This document shows, one piece after another, positions 1-9,519 of a stretch of DNA of 64,000 nucleotides; the stretch's first letter is position 1; every line of letters begins with the position of its first letter. A model generated the notes under the pieces. The model was given only the letters and a program-made list of their open reading frames with translations. It ran no database searches and was not told where the DNA came from. A program made the position numbers and the translations under genes. Location: the NCBI GenBank assembly GCA_036345935.2, contig JADWOT020000004.1:7784168-7848167 (forward strand), written 5' to 3'. The stretch is from Taenia hydatigena (taxonomy: Eukaryota; Platyhelminthes; Cestoda; Cyclophyllidea; Taeniidae).

Positions 1-1059
1 TGTTTATAAATCTTATCCTCCACTTTCCCTTTTCTATGCTAGAATAGACGTTGAAGAAGAGGAAGAAGAAGGAGAAGGAGATGGAGATGAAGCTGTAGCA
101 ATGAGCGTGAACCTCGCCTTCGGTATGACTTCGCGCATTCACTAGGTAAGATTGGATTGAGTTGTTGGTGCATTTTGGGTGCAGTAACAGAACCGATGTG
201 CGGTGTTCTTATGTTGGGTGGGAAGGTGCTTTTCCTGTTTACCTGTGTGGTGAAAGGTGGGCTATTGTCATGACTGTGATATGCGTGCTGTTGGAGCAGC
301 AGCGCATAGAGATGGCGGAGAACTGGGGGCGGGACGAGGGTAATTTGTTGTGTTGATGTGATCCTTGCTGCGAGATGTGTTGTGTAGAGGGCCTCGGTGA
401 TGGTTCAATCGTAGGTTTTTTCAGCTTTGACGGCACGAGTTGGTGTCTGAGTAAGTGAGTGGGTGAGTGAGTGAGGTAGACGCAGCAGCAGGAGTGGGGC
501 TAGTGGGAAGCTTTGGAATCACTACGCAGACTGTACTTTGTAGCAGTCTTAAGCATTTGCTTGCTAAGTCGTTTCTCTCCTATCAGCAGTTATGTTCGTT
601 GGTGTTAGCTTTGCAGCGCATTGGACTGTCACACGTCCATCTCTGCATTGCTTGGTTTTTTTCCCTTTTCAGATGCTACAAACTTATTGTGGTGATGGTG
701 AAGTAGCATTTGATGATTGTGTGGAGTGATGGTGGGCAGTGCGAGATGTTGGAGTGATTCGCGGCGTTGGCGTTGGCGGTGGCGGTGTCTCGGTCTGGGT
801 TGTGCGATGTAGGTGTCGGCAGGCATGGACGACAGGGACTACTACTGCTATTATGTGAGCATCTCTTTTTCTTCGGGGGGGCATGGGTGGTTAAGTGGGT
901 GGACGGGGAGAGGAGGGGTGGCGGAGAAGGAGGGGAGAGACTAGGGGAGGCGTGTCGTGCTTATGTGTGGAAGAGTGAAGTTGACGCTCTCTTACGACGG
1001 CGACGGCGACGGCGACAACGACGACGACGATGACGAATGGAAGTGCTATGGGTGAGAGG

Positions 1060-1260
1060 TCACTGGTGGTAAGTGCGGCATATTTTGCTTTCGAAAGTAG
1101 GGGGATGTTGTTGCTGTGGGAGGTTGGCAGTTAATTTGTTGCTGACTGTATAGGTGATGAGTGGTGGCGCTGCTCTCGGTACTACTGCGACGTGGCCTTG
1201 AGAATGCGGATGGGTTGAAAAGGCGTAAGTAGGTAGTTGTGAAGAGGAGGAGAAGGGGGA
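1060..1260 (+). repeat. Short segment shared between unit A and block C
   Basis: AGTGCGGCATATTTTGCTTT ... GCAGTTAATTTGTTGCTG ... AGGTGATG matches 15356-15600 (and its copies) in the same order. This links A and C as older relatives and suggests a further layer of ancient duplication. Confidence 0.5.
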
Positions 1261-1453
1261 GGGGAGGAAGTGGGAGGGGCAAGGCGGGGGCGGATTGGGG
1301 TTGCAATACGGCTGTGGTGCACTGCTTGGATGGATTGGAGGTGGTCGCTTGTGTCGGCATGAGGGTAGGGTGTGGCTCTGCTGGTCTGTGCTTTGCTCTA
1401 GGAGAGGGAGTGGGGAAGCATCTCCGTCTTACAACTCTTTTTCAATGTTGCAG

Positions 1454-1780
1454 GTGCAATGGTTCGGAATGCTTGGAAGGCGAAGGAAGGATTGTGATAC
1501 TGCACGGCACAGACGGTTGGTGGACGCAGCTACATCGATTGAAGCGGCGACTCAATCGTTCTATTCTCTGCCTCCTCCACAGAGCTTTGCTTCTGCCTGT
1601 GTTGGTGCGTATGCCTGGACATCACCGACGGGGACATTCATTCATTCATTCATTCATTCATTCATTCATTCATTCATTCATTCATTCATTCATTCATTCA
1701 TTCATTCATTCATTCATTCATCCAACGATGGCTATCGCAACAACAGCAGTTTCATCAGTCCTTTTTGGCTGCCCAACTGG
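1454..1780 (+). CDS. Exon related to the Ala/Pro-rich protein, with an in-frame ATTC array (copy 1)
   Basis: Acceptor TTCAATGTTGCAG at 1453 and donor GTAAGG at 1781 bound a 327-nt exon of exactly 109 codons, phase 0 on both sides. The product includes RRRKDCDTARHRR, QSFYSLPPPQSFASA and AYAWTSPTG, then a run of His-Ser-Phe-Ile repeats encoded by the ATTC microsatellite. It is a tandem relative of the exon at 2257-2442. Adjoining exons were not identified, so the gene is incomplete here and may be dead. Confidence 0.35.
1636..1722. repeat. ATTC microsatellite (about 21 units), copy 1
   Basis: Perfect tetranucleotide array inside the open exon 1454-1780. Its counterpart at 31509-31596 in the inverted copy has nearly the same length. 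Confidence 0.98.
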
Positions 1781-2113
1781 GTAAGGGGCCAATGTTGATT
1801 TTTTGCATCAGAAACGACTTGGATTTGCGGTCGAACTAACCGGTAAGAAGGTTTAGACGCATTGAAAGGTGTGGATTTTATTCTTGCCAGTTGTAATCAC
1901 GGAGAGAAGGATTCTGGTTCCTCGCAAATGCGAAAGCCTAACTTGGCGTTAGAAAAAGGCGGATGGGTGAGCACGTTTGGTAGACTGTGGCCTTCACTTC
2001 AAAAGTCGTTGGATTAGGAAGTGTGGCGATTAGGTGTTGTTCGGAGCGATGGAGTCAGTCCTTCTACCCACGTGGTGCATTTTTTTGTCACTGTATAGCA
2101 CGATAGGCGGTAA

Positions 2114-2442
2114 ATGGGGACTGTTTTGTTAGTTTGTGGGGTTGTTTGTGCCTTAAACGACGCTGGGAGTGTGCTTAATGGGGGTGGAGTGGGGTTGCGG
2201 TATACTGCTTGGGTAGACTGGCCGTGGTCCTTGGTGTTAGTGTTGATTTGTGCTTTGTGCCTGAAGGACGGGGATTTGGAGAGTCGTCGACGGCGCTAGT
2301 TCAACCTTTCTATGCTTCGCCTCCTCCACAGAGCCCCGCTTCTGCGACTGCAGCTGCTGCTACTGCCACGTATGCGTGGACATCACCGACCGACGATGCG
2401 ATGGGATTTGCGTGGCTTAACAGCAAGTGCTATGTAGAATAA
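2114..2442 (+). pseudogene. Small secreted-type protein, copy 1, splice acceptor deleted
   Basis: Exon 1 (2114-2212) and the coding part of exon 2 (2257-2442) are present as in copies 2 and 3, but a 53-nt segment ending exactly at the predicted TTCTAG acceptor is missing. The remaining 44-nt intron has no AG at its end, and reading through the donor shifts frame into a stop. This copy should not make the standard product unless a cryptic acceptor is used. Confidence 0.45.
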
Positions 2443-3299
2443 CATCGGCCTGAGTGTTGAACTTGCTCTTAAATAACAATCTTCCTTTTGAGTACTTTAC
2501 TTAATTTTAGTTGAAGATTGTTGTGACTTTCTCTGAGCGGTTTTGGAAGGTTGTGGTAGACTATTATTTTGTAGTTGCACAGTCAGCGGCGTGGGACTAA
2601 AGCTTGACGAGAGGACGACGCGAACGCCGATAGATTGGCAACCACTAGGGCAGCAAACCCTCACTGAGTGAGGTGATGGAGAATGAGGCAGTTGTTGCAG
2701 AAGAGTTCGGTCACTTGATTAATTTGAAGGGATCATGTCAGTTGAAATTACCATCGAAAGTGATATTGGTTGGTAGGTTGTTAAGAAGTAGTCAGTGAAT
2801 TAGTTGGGGATGCAAGGAATTGCGCCACTTGTGACCCTGTTTGGAGAAGTCAGTTGCTGTGCCATCACCTAGTTGCTCGTCCTTCATCATTTGCTTGGAT
2901 GCATGGAAGTCAAGCCGGCATAGACAGACGGCAGTGGGCTTCTTTTCATCCCATCAACCATCGCTCCTTCCTCGTCATTCATCAAGAATGACTTGAAATA
3001 TGTGCTTCAGTTTGCCATCGGGTGGACTTGATGTGGAGGGAGAGAGCTGCCTGGGAACGACGTGTCTTGTTATAACGTGAAGGAGATGGCGTCACACAAC
3101 TCAACGACCATAAGACAGAGTCGGGATGTGGTATTGAATGCTTCGAAGTGGTCGGTGAAGAGTGAGCTCAAACCGACAGTAAGGTGGATTCTGTGGCATC
3201 GCAGCCATCCTGCCGCCTACTAAGTGATAAGTGAGATAAGGCCTTCGTCTAATGAATAAAAGAGATGTATTTGAACAAACAAGAAGAAGAACAATAATA

Positions 3300-3950
3300 A
3301 CAAAGGTGGCATGTGGGTTGCCAAAGAAGCCAAGAAGCTGTCTGACACAAAGCACCTCAGACGAATGTTCATGTGGAAGCAGAGGAAGTGGGACAGAATG
3401 GGCAGGGTGGGCAGTGTGGGCGGGGGGGGAACTCGCAAGCAGTCGCATCTGATGTGAAGTTTGGTAGATTGCAACGGATACTGCAAGTCATCGCTGACGG
3501 TGGCGAAATGGAAGGAGCCGGCGCATCAGCAGCAGACGTCCACGGCACGACCGAAAGTCCAGATGAATGCGAATGGGAGGAAGCGGAGGGGTGAGATGTG
3601 AATACGAAAGAAAGAAGGGCGACGGTGGAAGACAAGCAGCTACTCGAGGAAGAAGAGGAAAGGAGAAAGGAAGGAAGGAAGGAAGGAGGGAAGGCGGGGA
3701 GGGAGGGAGAGAAACAGGGAGGGGGAAGGGAGGCAGGGAGTGAGGGAGGGAGAGAGGGAGGGAGAGAGAGAGAGAGAGAGAGAGAGGGGAGGCATCGGAA
3801 CGGAGAGGGAAGTGAAGAACGAGGAGACATCACGCATGGCGGTGAACAACGGCATCGGTGATGGCAGCAGGGGCACAATTGTCGACTCTGACGGTGGACA
3901 TGGGCGAGACATTGTTGGCACCAGGACATCTCAACCGAACACTAAATGAA
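3300..3950 (+). pseudogene. Decayed convergent paralogue of the Glu-rich gene, copy 1
   Basis: Translated on the plus strand this matches the exon-2 product of the 4271-5108 gene: CQRSQEAV, then HKAPQTNVHVEAEE, then SDVKFGRLQRILQ, and PDECEWEE aligned to PDEYEWRE. A TGA replaces the Ser codon right after QEAV, and the splice acceptor ATGCAG has become ATGTGG, so the standard product cannot form. The 3' part has turned into purine-rich simple repeats. It faces the intact gene tail to tail, which suggests an old inverted duplication centred near 4.1 kb. Confidence 0.55.
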
Positions 3951-4270
3951 AAAGGAGAGAAAAAAAAGGAAGTTAAGAGAGACGGACGGACGGACGGATG
4001 GATGGAAGAACGGGAGTCCTTCGCTCTTGGCATGGGTGGAGGTCATCATCGTCATCTACCTCCTCCTGCTGCTGCTGCTGCTGAGCCAACTGTGACAACT
4101 ACAGTGTCCCTAACAACCACAACAACGACAACAACAACGCCCTTCTCCTCCTGCTGCTGCTGCTGCTGCTCATAGTGCAGATGCTGCTGCATTAACAGGA
4201 AGGACAATGCTCTCACCAACTTGACTTGGTGTGAATTGGTGGTAGGCAAGAAGCACACTTTGCTCCATCA

Positions 4271-5108
4271 TCAATGCATCATGGAGTCTGTAAACCGGTG
4301 ACGGTGTCGGTGTCGGTGAAGTCCCTTGTGTTGTTGGTGCCACGCGAGCCCACCGATTGAGTTGGTGAAGAGCCGACGCCACCTGCCGCTGCGTGTCTTC
4401 TTTGCTTTGCCGTGTGCGTGGTGACCACTCTCGATGATGACATTGTGCGCCTCCTCCTTCTTCACCTCCTTCTCCATTCTCCCGTCCTCCTCCTGCTCCT
4501 CATGCTCCTGCTCCTGCTCCTCCTCCTCCTGCTCGTTCTCCTCGCGCTGCCCATCCCGCACCTGCGCCTGCTCCCACTCACGCTCCACCCGCTCCACCCA
4601 CACCTCCTCCTCCTCCTGCTGCCCGTCCTCGTCCCTCTTCGAACGGCCCTTTGTCTCCATCCGTCTTCTCATCCTCCTCCTCCTTTCAGCGCAAAGGCCC
4701 TTTGCACTATCCACACTAACACCTCCTCCTTCTTCCCTCCATTCGTACTCATCCGGAAGGTCGGTAACACCGTAGGTCGTGTCTGCGGCGCCAGTATCTC
4801 CTTCCGTTTCTGCCGACCGTCGCTGCCGCCTCCGCATCGAATGACTTGGAGGCGGGGCGAAGAATTGCAGTATCTGTTGGAACCTCACCAGCTTCGCATC
4901 AGATGCGCCAGTCGAGTTCTCCATCTCCTCCACCTGCTCCACCTGCTCCACTTGCTCCACCCGCTCTTCTTCCACATGAACATCTGTTTGAAGTGCTTTG
5001 TGAGAGACAGCCTCTTGGCGTCTTTGGCAACCTGCATGACAATGAGGCTAGTAGAGGTGTGTGTAAAGGCGAGCACCTACCTCTCCTCGTGGACACTGCT
5101 TGCGCCAT
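4271..5108 (-). CDS. Glu/Arg-rich protein of unknown function, copy 1 (two exons)
   Basis: Exons complement(5081..5108) and complement(4271..5031), joined over a 49-nt GT-AG intron (donor GTAGGT, acceptor ATGCAG). The first exon encodes MAQAVSTRRG and splices in phase 1 into CQRRQEAVSHKALQ, giving about 262 aa. Features in order: a VEQ repeat near residues 37-47, an acidic patch TDLPDEYEW, a basic run of Arg, a long Glu/Gln/Arg stretch likely to be helical or coiled coil, and a His-rich C-terminus ending FTDSMMH. No signal peptide or membrane segment is seen, and no family is recognised. The three copies in the window differ by whole-codon indels only, which argues for constraint on the frame. 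A decayed paralogue lies tail to tail at 3300-3950. Confidence 0.6.
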
Positions 5109-6179
5109 GTCCACGAGGGTCCACGCGAGAAAGAAAAATCGCAAACGGAAAAAACCAAAGTGACCGAAAAACCAAAGCGAAATGTACACCAAGACGAAGA
5201 GCATTTGCAGATACATCCGATTTGCAAACATTGTAGTGGCGGTATGTTTGAGTGTGTGACACGATCAATGGATTCAATCGATAGCCTCACCATTTGAAAG
5301 TCAGCAGCGCTTTCTGTGTGGTGACTGCACTGCCATCACGCTAAATTGTGGTGCATGTTGGCGGCTAATGATGATAATTATTGCTGGCACGACTGGAACG
5401 ATGTACTGCTTTGTGGTGTAGGTGAGGTATAGGTGCGTTGAATGTGCTTGTGGAAGTGATAGCAACCACCCACAACGATGCGACTGTACTGTCGCCTCAC
5501 AATGCCAGTGAGCTAGAAATGCGGTTGGAATGCGAGTGGAATAAAAGTGTTACTCAAATGACTTGAGTAGCGGGTTTCTGTTGCTGCGTGTGACGGGAAG
5601 ACGGGTGTGAGTGTTGAAGGCATTTATGCAGCATATCCAGTATGTGCATTTTCGATGGTGGTGGTAAGGAAAGAACCAACACATACCACACCAGTGGGAC
5701 AGCAGGCTTGCTTTTCGAAGAAGAGAAGGAAAGAGAAAGGAGGGACGGAAGAAAGGAAGGAAGGGAGGAAGAAGTGGTTAGATTTGTCACACATGCGAGA
5801 CGGTGGTTGGTAGCCCTAAGACAGTATGATAAAGTGGTAAAAAATAGTTCTCGTTGAACTAAAGATATTCCATTTGAAGGAGTAACTTCTACTTTGAGTC
5901 ATTGCCTTATTGGTAGGGCTGTCCTTTTGATGAGCCTCCATATCTGCCGTAAGGTGTTGCACTCAGTCGCCACAATCGTGCCAATACGTGAGGCCTCTCA
6001 TTGTCAGCACTGTGGTCCCCTTCATGAGGGGCATTGTTATTCGCCCTCTGGGGAGTAACATACTGCCGATAAGTGAACTAATGTCTTTTCAAATTGATGA
6101 ATTGAGCAATGGCTTTTTCAAGCAGAGTTATTGTAGTTCAATTGCATGGTTTGCTCAGCGGTAGAAGAATTAACTGCGT

Positions 6180-6542
6180 CTATTTATTCCACCACGTTCG
6201 GAAGTGAGCATTAAGTTTGGACGATAGCAAAAGCCCATCGAGACACCTATGGAAGATCTTGCATGGTATACGCAAATCATTCCTCACATGATCAGCATGA
6301 GCTCTGTATTCGCAAGGCGTGAGATCGTGACTGACTCTAACCCATCTGCTTTTTCTCTTCGCATTCATCTGACATCTTATCTCTGCCATCGCTGTGGCGA
6401 TTGGCTCGGCTGTGCCAAGGCTAAAGACAAATGCCTCCGACGTGCCAGGCCTTTGTGGGCATGTTGGTGGGAGCGAAGTGTACGAAAACAAGCGATGGCA
6501 GTGAGTGAGTGAGGGTGTTTTATTACACCTGAGTCGCGTCAT
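6180..6542 (-). pseudogene. Conserved 120-codon open frame, possible retroelement ORF1-like fragment
   Basis: The minus-strand frame contains KSRWVRVSHDLTPCEYRAHA and DHVRNDLRIPCKIF, a pattern reminiscent of the segment before the C-terminus of some LINE ORF1-type proteins (basic strand, V-x-V-x-x-D-L-T-P, then a helix). It recurs at complement(39533..39844) in unit A copy 3 with few changes. The family is not certain; it could equally be a host gene fragment. Confidence 0.25.
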
Positions 6543-7639
6543 CTTCTAGCAACAAATCAATGAGTTCTTGTCCAGTAATTGCTCTCTTTCATGATTGACC
6601 ACTTGTTTCAAATTAGCTGAACTAGTCTGCACCATCCCATCTCCATGCGGTACAGCAATGTTGAATGTGTCGTAGCAACCTCGCGACTTCCAGAAATTAG
6701 CGCATTTTAACATCAAACAAGGTTAGCAACTGCAGTGTATTCAGGAAAGTGGAAAAACGATGGTGTCGCAGCAATGTATAATTATATGGCTTAACTCCCT
6801 CCCCACCTTATTCCTCCTCCCTCTTTCCTCCCTCCATTCAAACATATTGAACCCCCCAAGTGCGAAACAAATATACTTCATTGTTTCCTTTTCTCACTAT
6901 AATGTTATGTGTCATTCACATTTATCTTCAATTCATCTTCTTAACCTGATGATAGCCACCCAATCCTTTTGCATAGCAGTTTATGACAAGAGGATTTCCA
7001 CCCTTTGCACACGCATGCCTAATTTCTTCTATTGTTTCTGCATTTCTAATTCTTACGCTTTTTATTTACTACATTCTGATTTCTCTACAATACCTCAAAG
7101 TTAATGCAGTGTTTGTTTGATTGCCGGTTTCGGCTACGGTGACTTGGGTGACCATGTTGCTCCAAACGGGCGAGCTGGCCTTTGGACCACGCCACCGGTC
7201 TCTACACTCTGCTTGCTGAATATCTGTACATTCTATTTAAGTATTATGTCCTCTTTTGCTTTTAATGAAGTCTTGCAACGCTACATCACATTTGTTGCAC
7301 ACATTGAAATTGCCCAACCGCTTTCCAGTTAGTGTTCCACAACCAAGAACAACTTATTGCTGTGTTTTAGCATCGTTATTCTTGAGACCTATTTGCTTTT
7401 TGTCGACTACTTTTCCTTTGCCATCGAGACCCATCAGCGTGGTTTTACGACGTTCTCATGGTCGTCGCCATTGTCGCCTTGTGAGGCAAAACCTCTCCGC
7501 AATGAAGCATTACGAAGAAACATTAAGTTATTCGTAGCCTCCAGTGCTGCGTTCGACGACAACGCCAATCCTCCACGTACCACAGACACCACCACCTCCG
7601 CCTCACTTGACCTTTATATTGGTCGCTATAATGTAGAAA

Positions 7640-8040
7640 AGACACCTGCTTCAGTAGTACACATTGTAAGGCCGGTCTTCTCTAATCTCCCCACAATCTC
7701 GTGCATGCGCCTTCTCATGAGCAAGTATTGCAGTAGTGAAAAATGGTCTCCAATCGCCTTCTTATAAAGTTTCTCTCAAACATCCCCCAGTTGCACCGAA
7801 ATCCCATCGAGTAGACAGATCGAAAGCATCACCAACGTTTGGTCTTTGTAAGCGAACGATTCATTGTCAACAACTGCGTCTGCATTCCACCATAAATATG
7901 AACGAAGCATAGTCTTTTCGAGATAGAGTGGTGTGCATTCCAGACCCGTGAGAGGACCGTTTAGGAGAAAACAATGATGCAATTTTCCATCCCCAGCAAT
8001 CGCAGCTTTTCTCCCACCCAGTCGCTCAGCCACAGAATCA
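7640..8040 (-). pseudogene. Unrecognised protein fragment with one in-frame stop (block D, copy 1)
   Basis: The minus-strand frame reads AERLGGRKAAIAGDGKLHH, LRSYLWWNADAVV, CLLDGISVQLGDV, then TGA, and continues in the same frame as EKLYKKAIGDHFSLLQYLL, RRRMHEIVGRLEKTGL for about 45 codons. Continuity of protein-like sequence across one stop suggests a gene inactivated by a nonsense change. The same TGA is in copy 2 (about 51995-52387), so it predates the duplication. Family not recognised. Confidence 0.35.
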
Positions 8041-8901
8041 CCCTACACGGACGTGAAGGAGATGCAGGAGCAACAAATACATGGCCCATCAATCCTACCC
8101 TCTAACATGCGAATGGCAGTCATGTGCTCAGCATCCACCATCACCACCACAACCACTTCCATGATGGCGTAGGGGTGATTAGCCAACTGTCGCATCGCTG
8201 CTCACACATCAGTCTTGCATGAAATCAGCCAAAAGAGATATGCCACATCCCCATCGCCTTCAACCAGAGGGTAGCAGCCGTCAAAGCGGCAGCAGAAGAC
8301 ACCATCACATCCATACAACGTGCTCTAACAGGTCCCATCGAAAACCGTACGAACTCTTTCGATCATCCAATGCAAAGGCGCAGGTGATAAGCGAATAAAT
8401 ATTCCCTCACTTTAACCACTCAAGCTTATTATAGGCATTTAAAAACGACGCAAGGCAGTTTGCATAGGGTTGACTAATTTTAGTAGCAGGTTATATCACA
8501 ACCGCGGCACAAAGTCAGAACGACTCAAACTCAAGGTTATCAATCGAGAACTGCGAGATGCTGACTATTTAAGTCACCCGATTGGGTTGTCTAAACACGA
8601 GTTCGTTGTACGATACGATCGTCCATATTCGACAATTAGACACCAGTCCCGATATACTAGAGTCTTAGTCAACAAGGCCCACTAATTTTGCCAAAGAGTA
8701 ACTGGTGCGCAGTGAAATCCGAAACTGCATCGAGGTAATCGTTAACTCGTAAGAATCTTCAGCAGCTTTCGGCTAACTTAGAGAAAGCAAGAAAATCAAA
8801 TGCCTAGATTAGATTTACCATCAATACATGGTGTAGGAAGAGAAACTTACACCCTGGACAACGCAAGTCTCAAACTCCCTTTTCTTCCCTCCTGCAAGGC
8901 A

Positions 8902-9404
8902 TCAACGAACAGCGAGAACCACATGTTCGTCAGGTTTCGCCACTTCCACAGTCCGTGCAACCAAATCCATAACTTCACAGACAGGCAACGAGGAAGTAGC
9001 GATAGTAGCAGAACCATCAGCTAATGTGATTTCATTTTCAGATGTAGTAACAACTGACCACTCATTAATGGTGGCACGAACCCGCGCCACTTTAAACAAA
9101 AAGAGTGCACAGAAGTGGAGGGTTAACGGGTAAGAGTTACCACTGCAGCGAGGAATTTGATGGGCTGGACATCCAGCAAGAGAGGCAACGTCAAAGACAC
9201 ACTGGTCGTAAACCTTTATACTCCGTCTGCGTAGATGGTGAGTACCATACAGGCAGAGGAGACTGAGCTGTCGAGGAGACCGCCAGCGATCTCCGGCTTC
9301 GTGGTCGCGATGATAGTGCTGCAGCACGAGGCTGAAGGTGGTTGAGGGGTGTAGGTTCAGCAATTGGCTGTTGATCACTGCCTTTGCCGTATCGCATTCC
9401 TTGT
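8902..9404 (-). pseudogene. Two-exon gene fragment of unknown family (block D, copy 1)
   Basis: Exon complement(9141..9404) follows a CTTACAG acceptor and reads DKECDTAKAVINSQ ... YDQCVFDVASLAGCPAH ... PRCS; a 51-nt GTAACT...TTTAAAG intron leads in phase into exon complement(8902..9089) reading ARVRATINEW, NEITLADGSATIATSSLP, CEVMDLVARTVEVAKPDE and a stop. The first exon enters in phase 1 and upstream exons are not identified. A diverged relative in block F keeps both acceptor sites and the second-exon frame but has a stop in exon 1. The differences between D copies are nearly all amino-acid changing, so I call it a fragment or pseudogene. Confidence 0.45.
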
Positions 9405-9519
9405 CTGTAAGAAAACTAAGGTCATGGTGAAGTAGAAGCGAATGGCAAAAATACAACGAGAACACAAGAGAGAAGTGAAATGAATCATGATGCAAAAAAG
9501 AATAAGTCACAGGGGCTTT

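Larger units (their letters stand above)
1..7533 (+). repeat. Segmental duplication unit A, copy 1
   Basis: Bases 1-6135 match the reverse complement of 26855-33272, and 2055-7533 match 35335-40885 in direct orientation, at high identity by eye. It carries two genes (signal-peptide gene at 2114-2442, Glu-rich gene at 4271-5108) and a decayed convergent paralogue of the latter. At 7533 the match to copy 3 stops and unit D begins, so this copy is cut inside what would have been the start of a C' block. The left end of the unit lies outside the window. Confidence 0.9.

Noticed and set aside
4412..5236. 274-codon plus-strand frame
   Set aside because: Antisense of the Glu-rich gene copy 1, same reason; likewise 37741-38571.
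6142..6215. tRNA-like string GCTCAGCGGTAGAAG with a GTTCGGAAG downstream
   Set aside because: D-arm-like and T-arm-like pieces are spaced like a tRNA, but the acceptor stem does not pair and no anticodon stem forms. The second copy at 39500 does not repair it.
8120..8400. Minus-strand VEGDGDVAYLFW recalling the transferrin GDVAF motif
   Set aside because: Only a few residues match, with stops nearby; not enough to name a family.
8902..9089. Possible fibronectin-III-like or cestode EG95-like pattern in ITLADGSATIATSSLP
   Set aside because: The D-G-x-x-T-I spacing is common by chance, the Trp and Tyr landmarks of the fold are missing and the paralogue in F does not conserve them.
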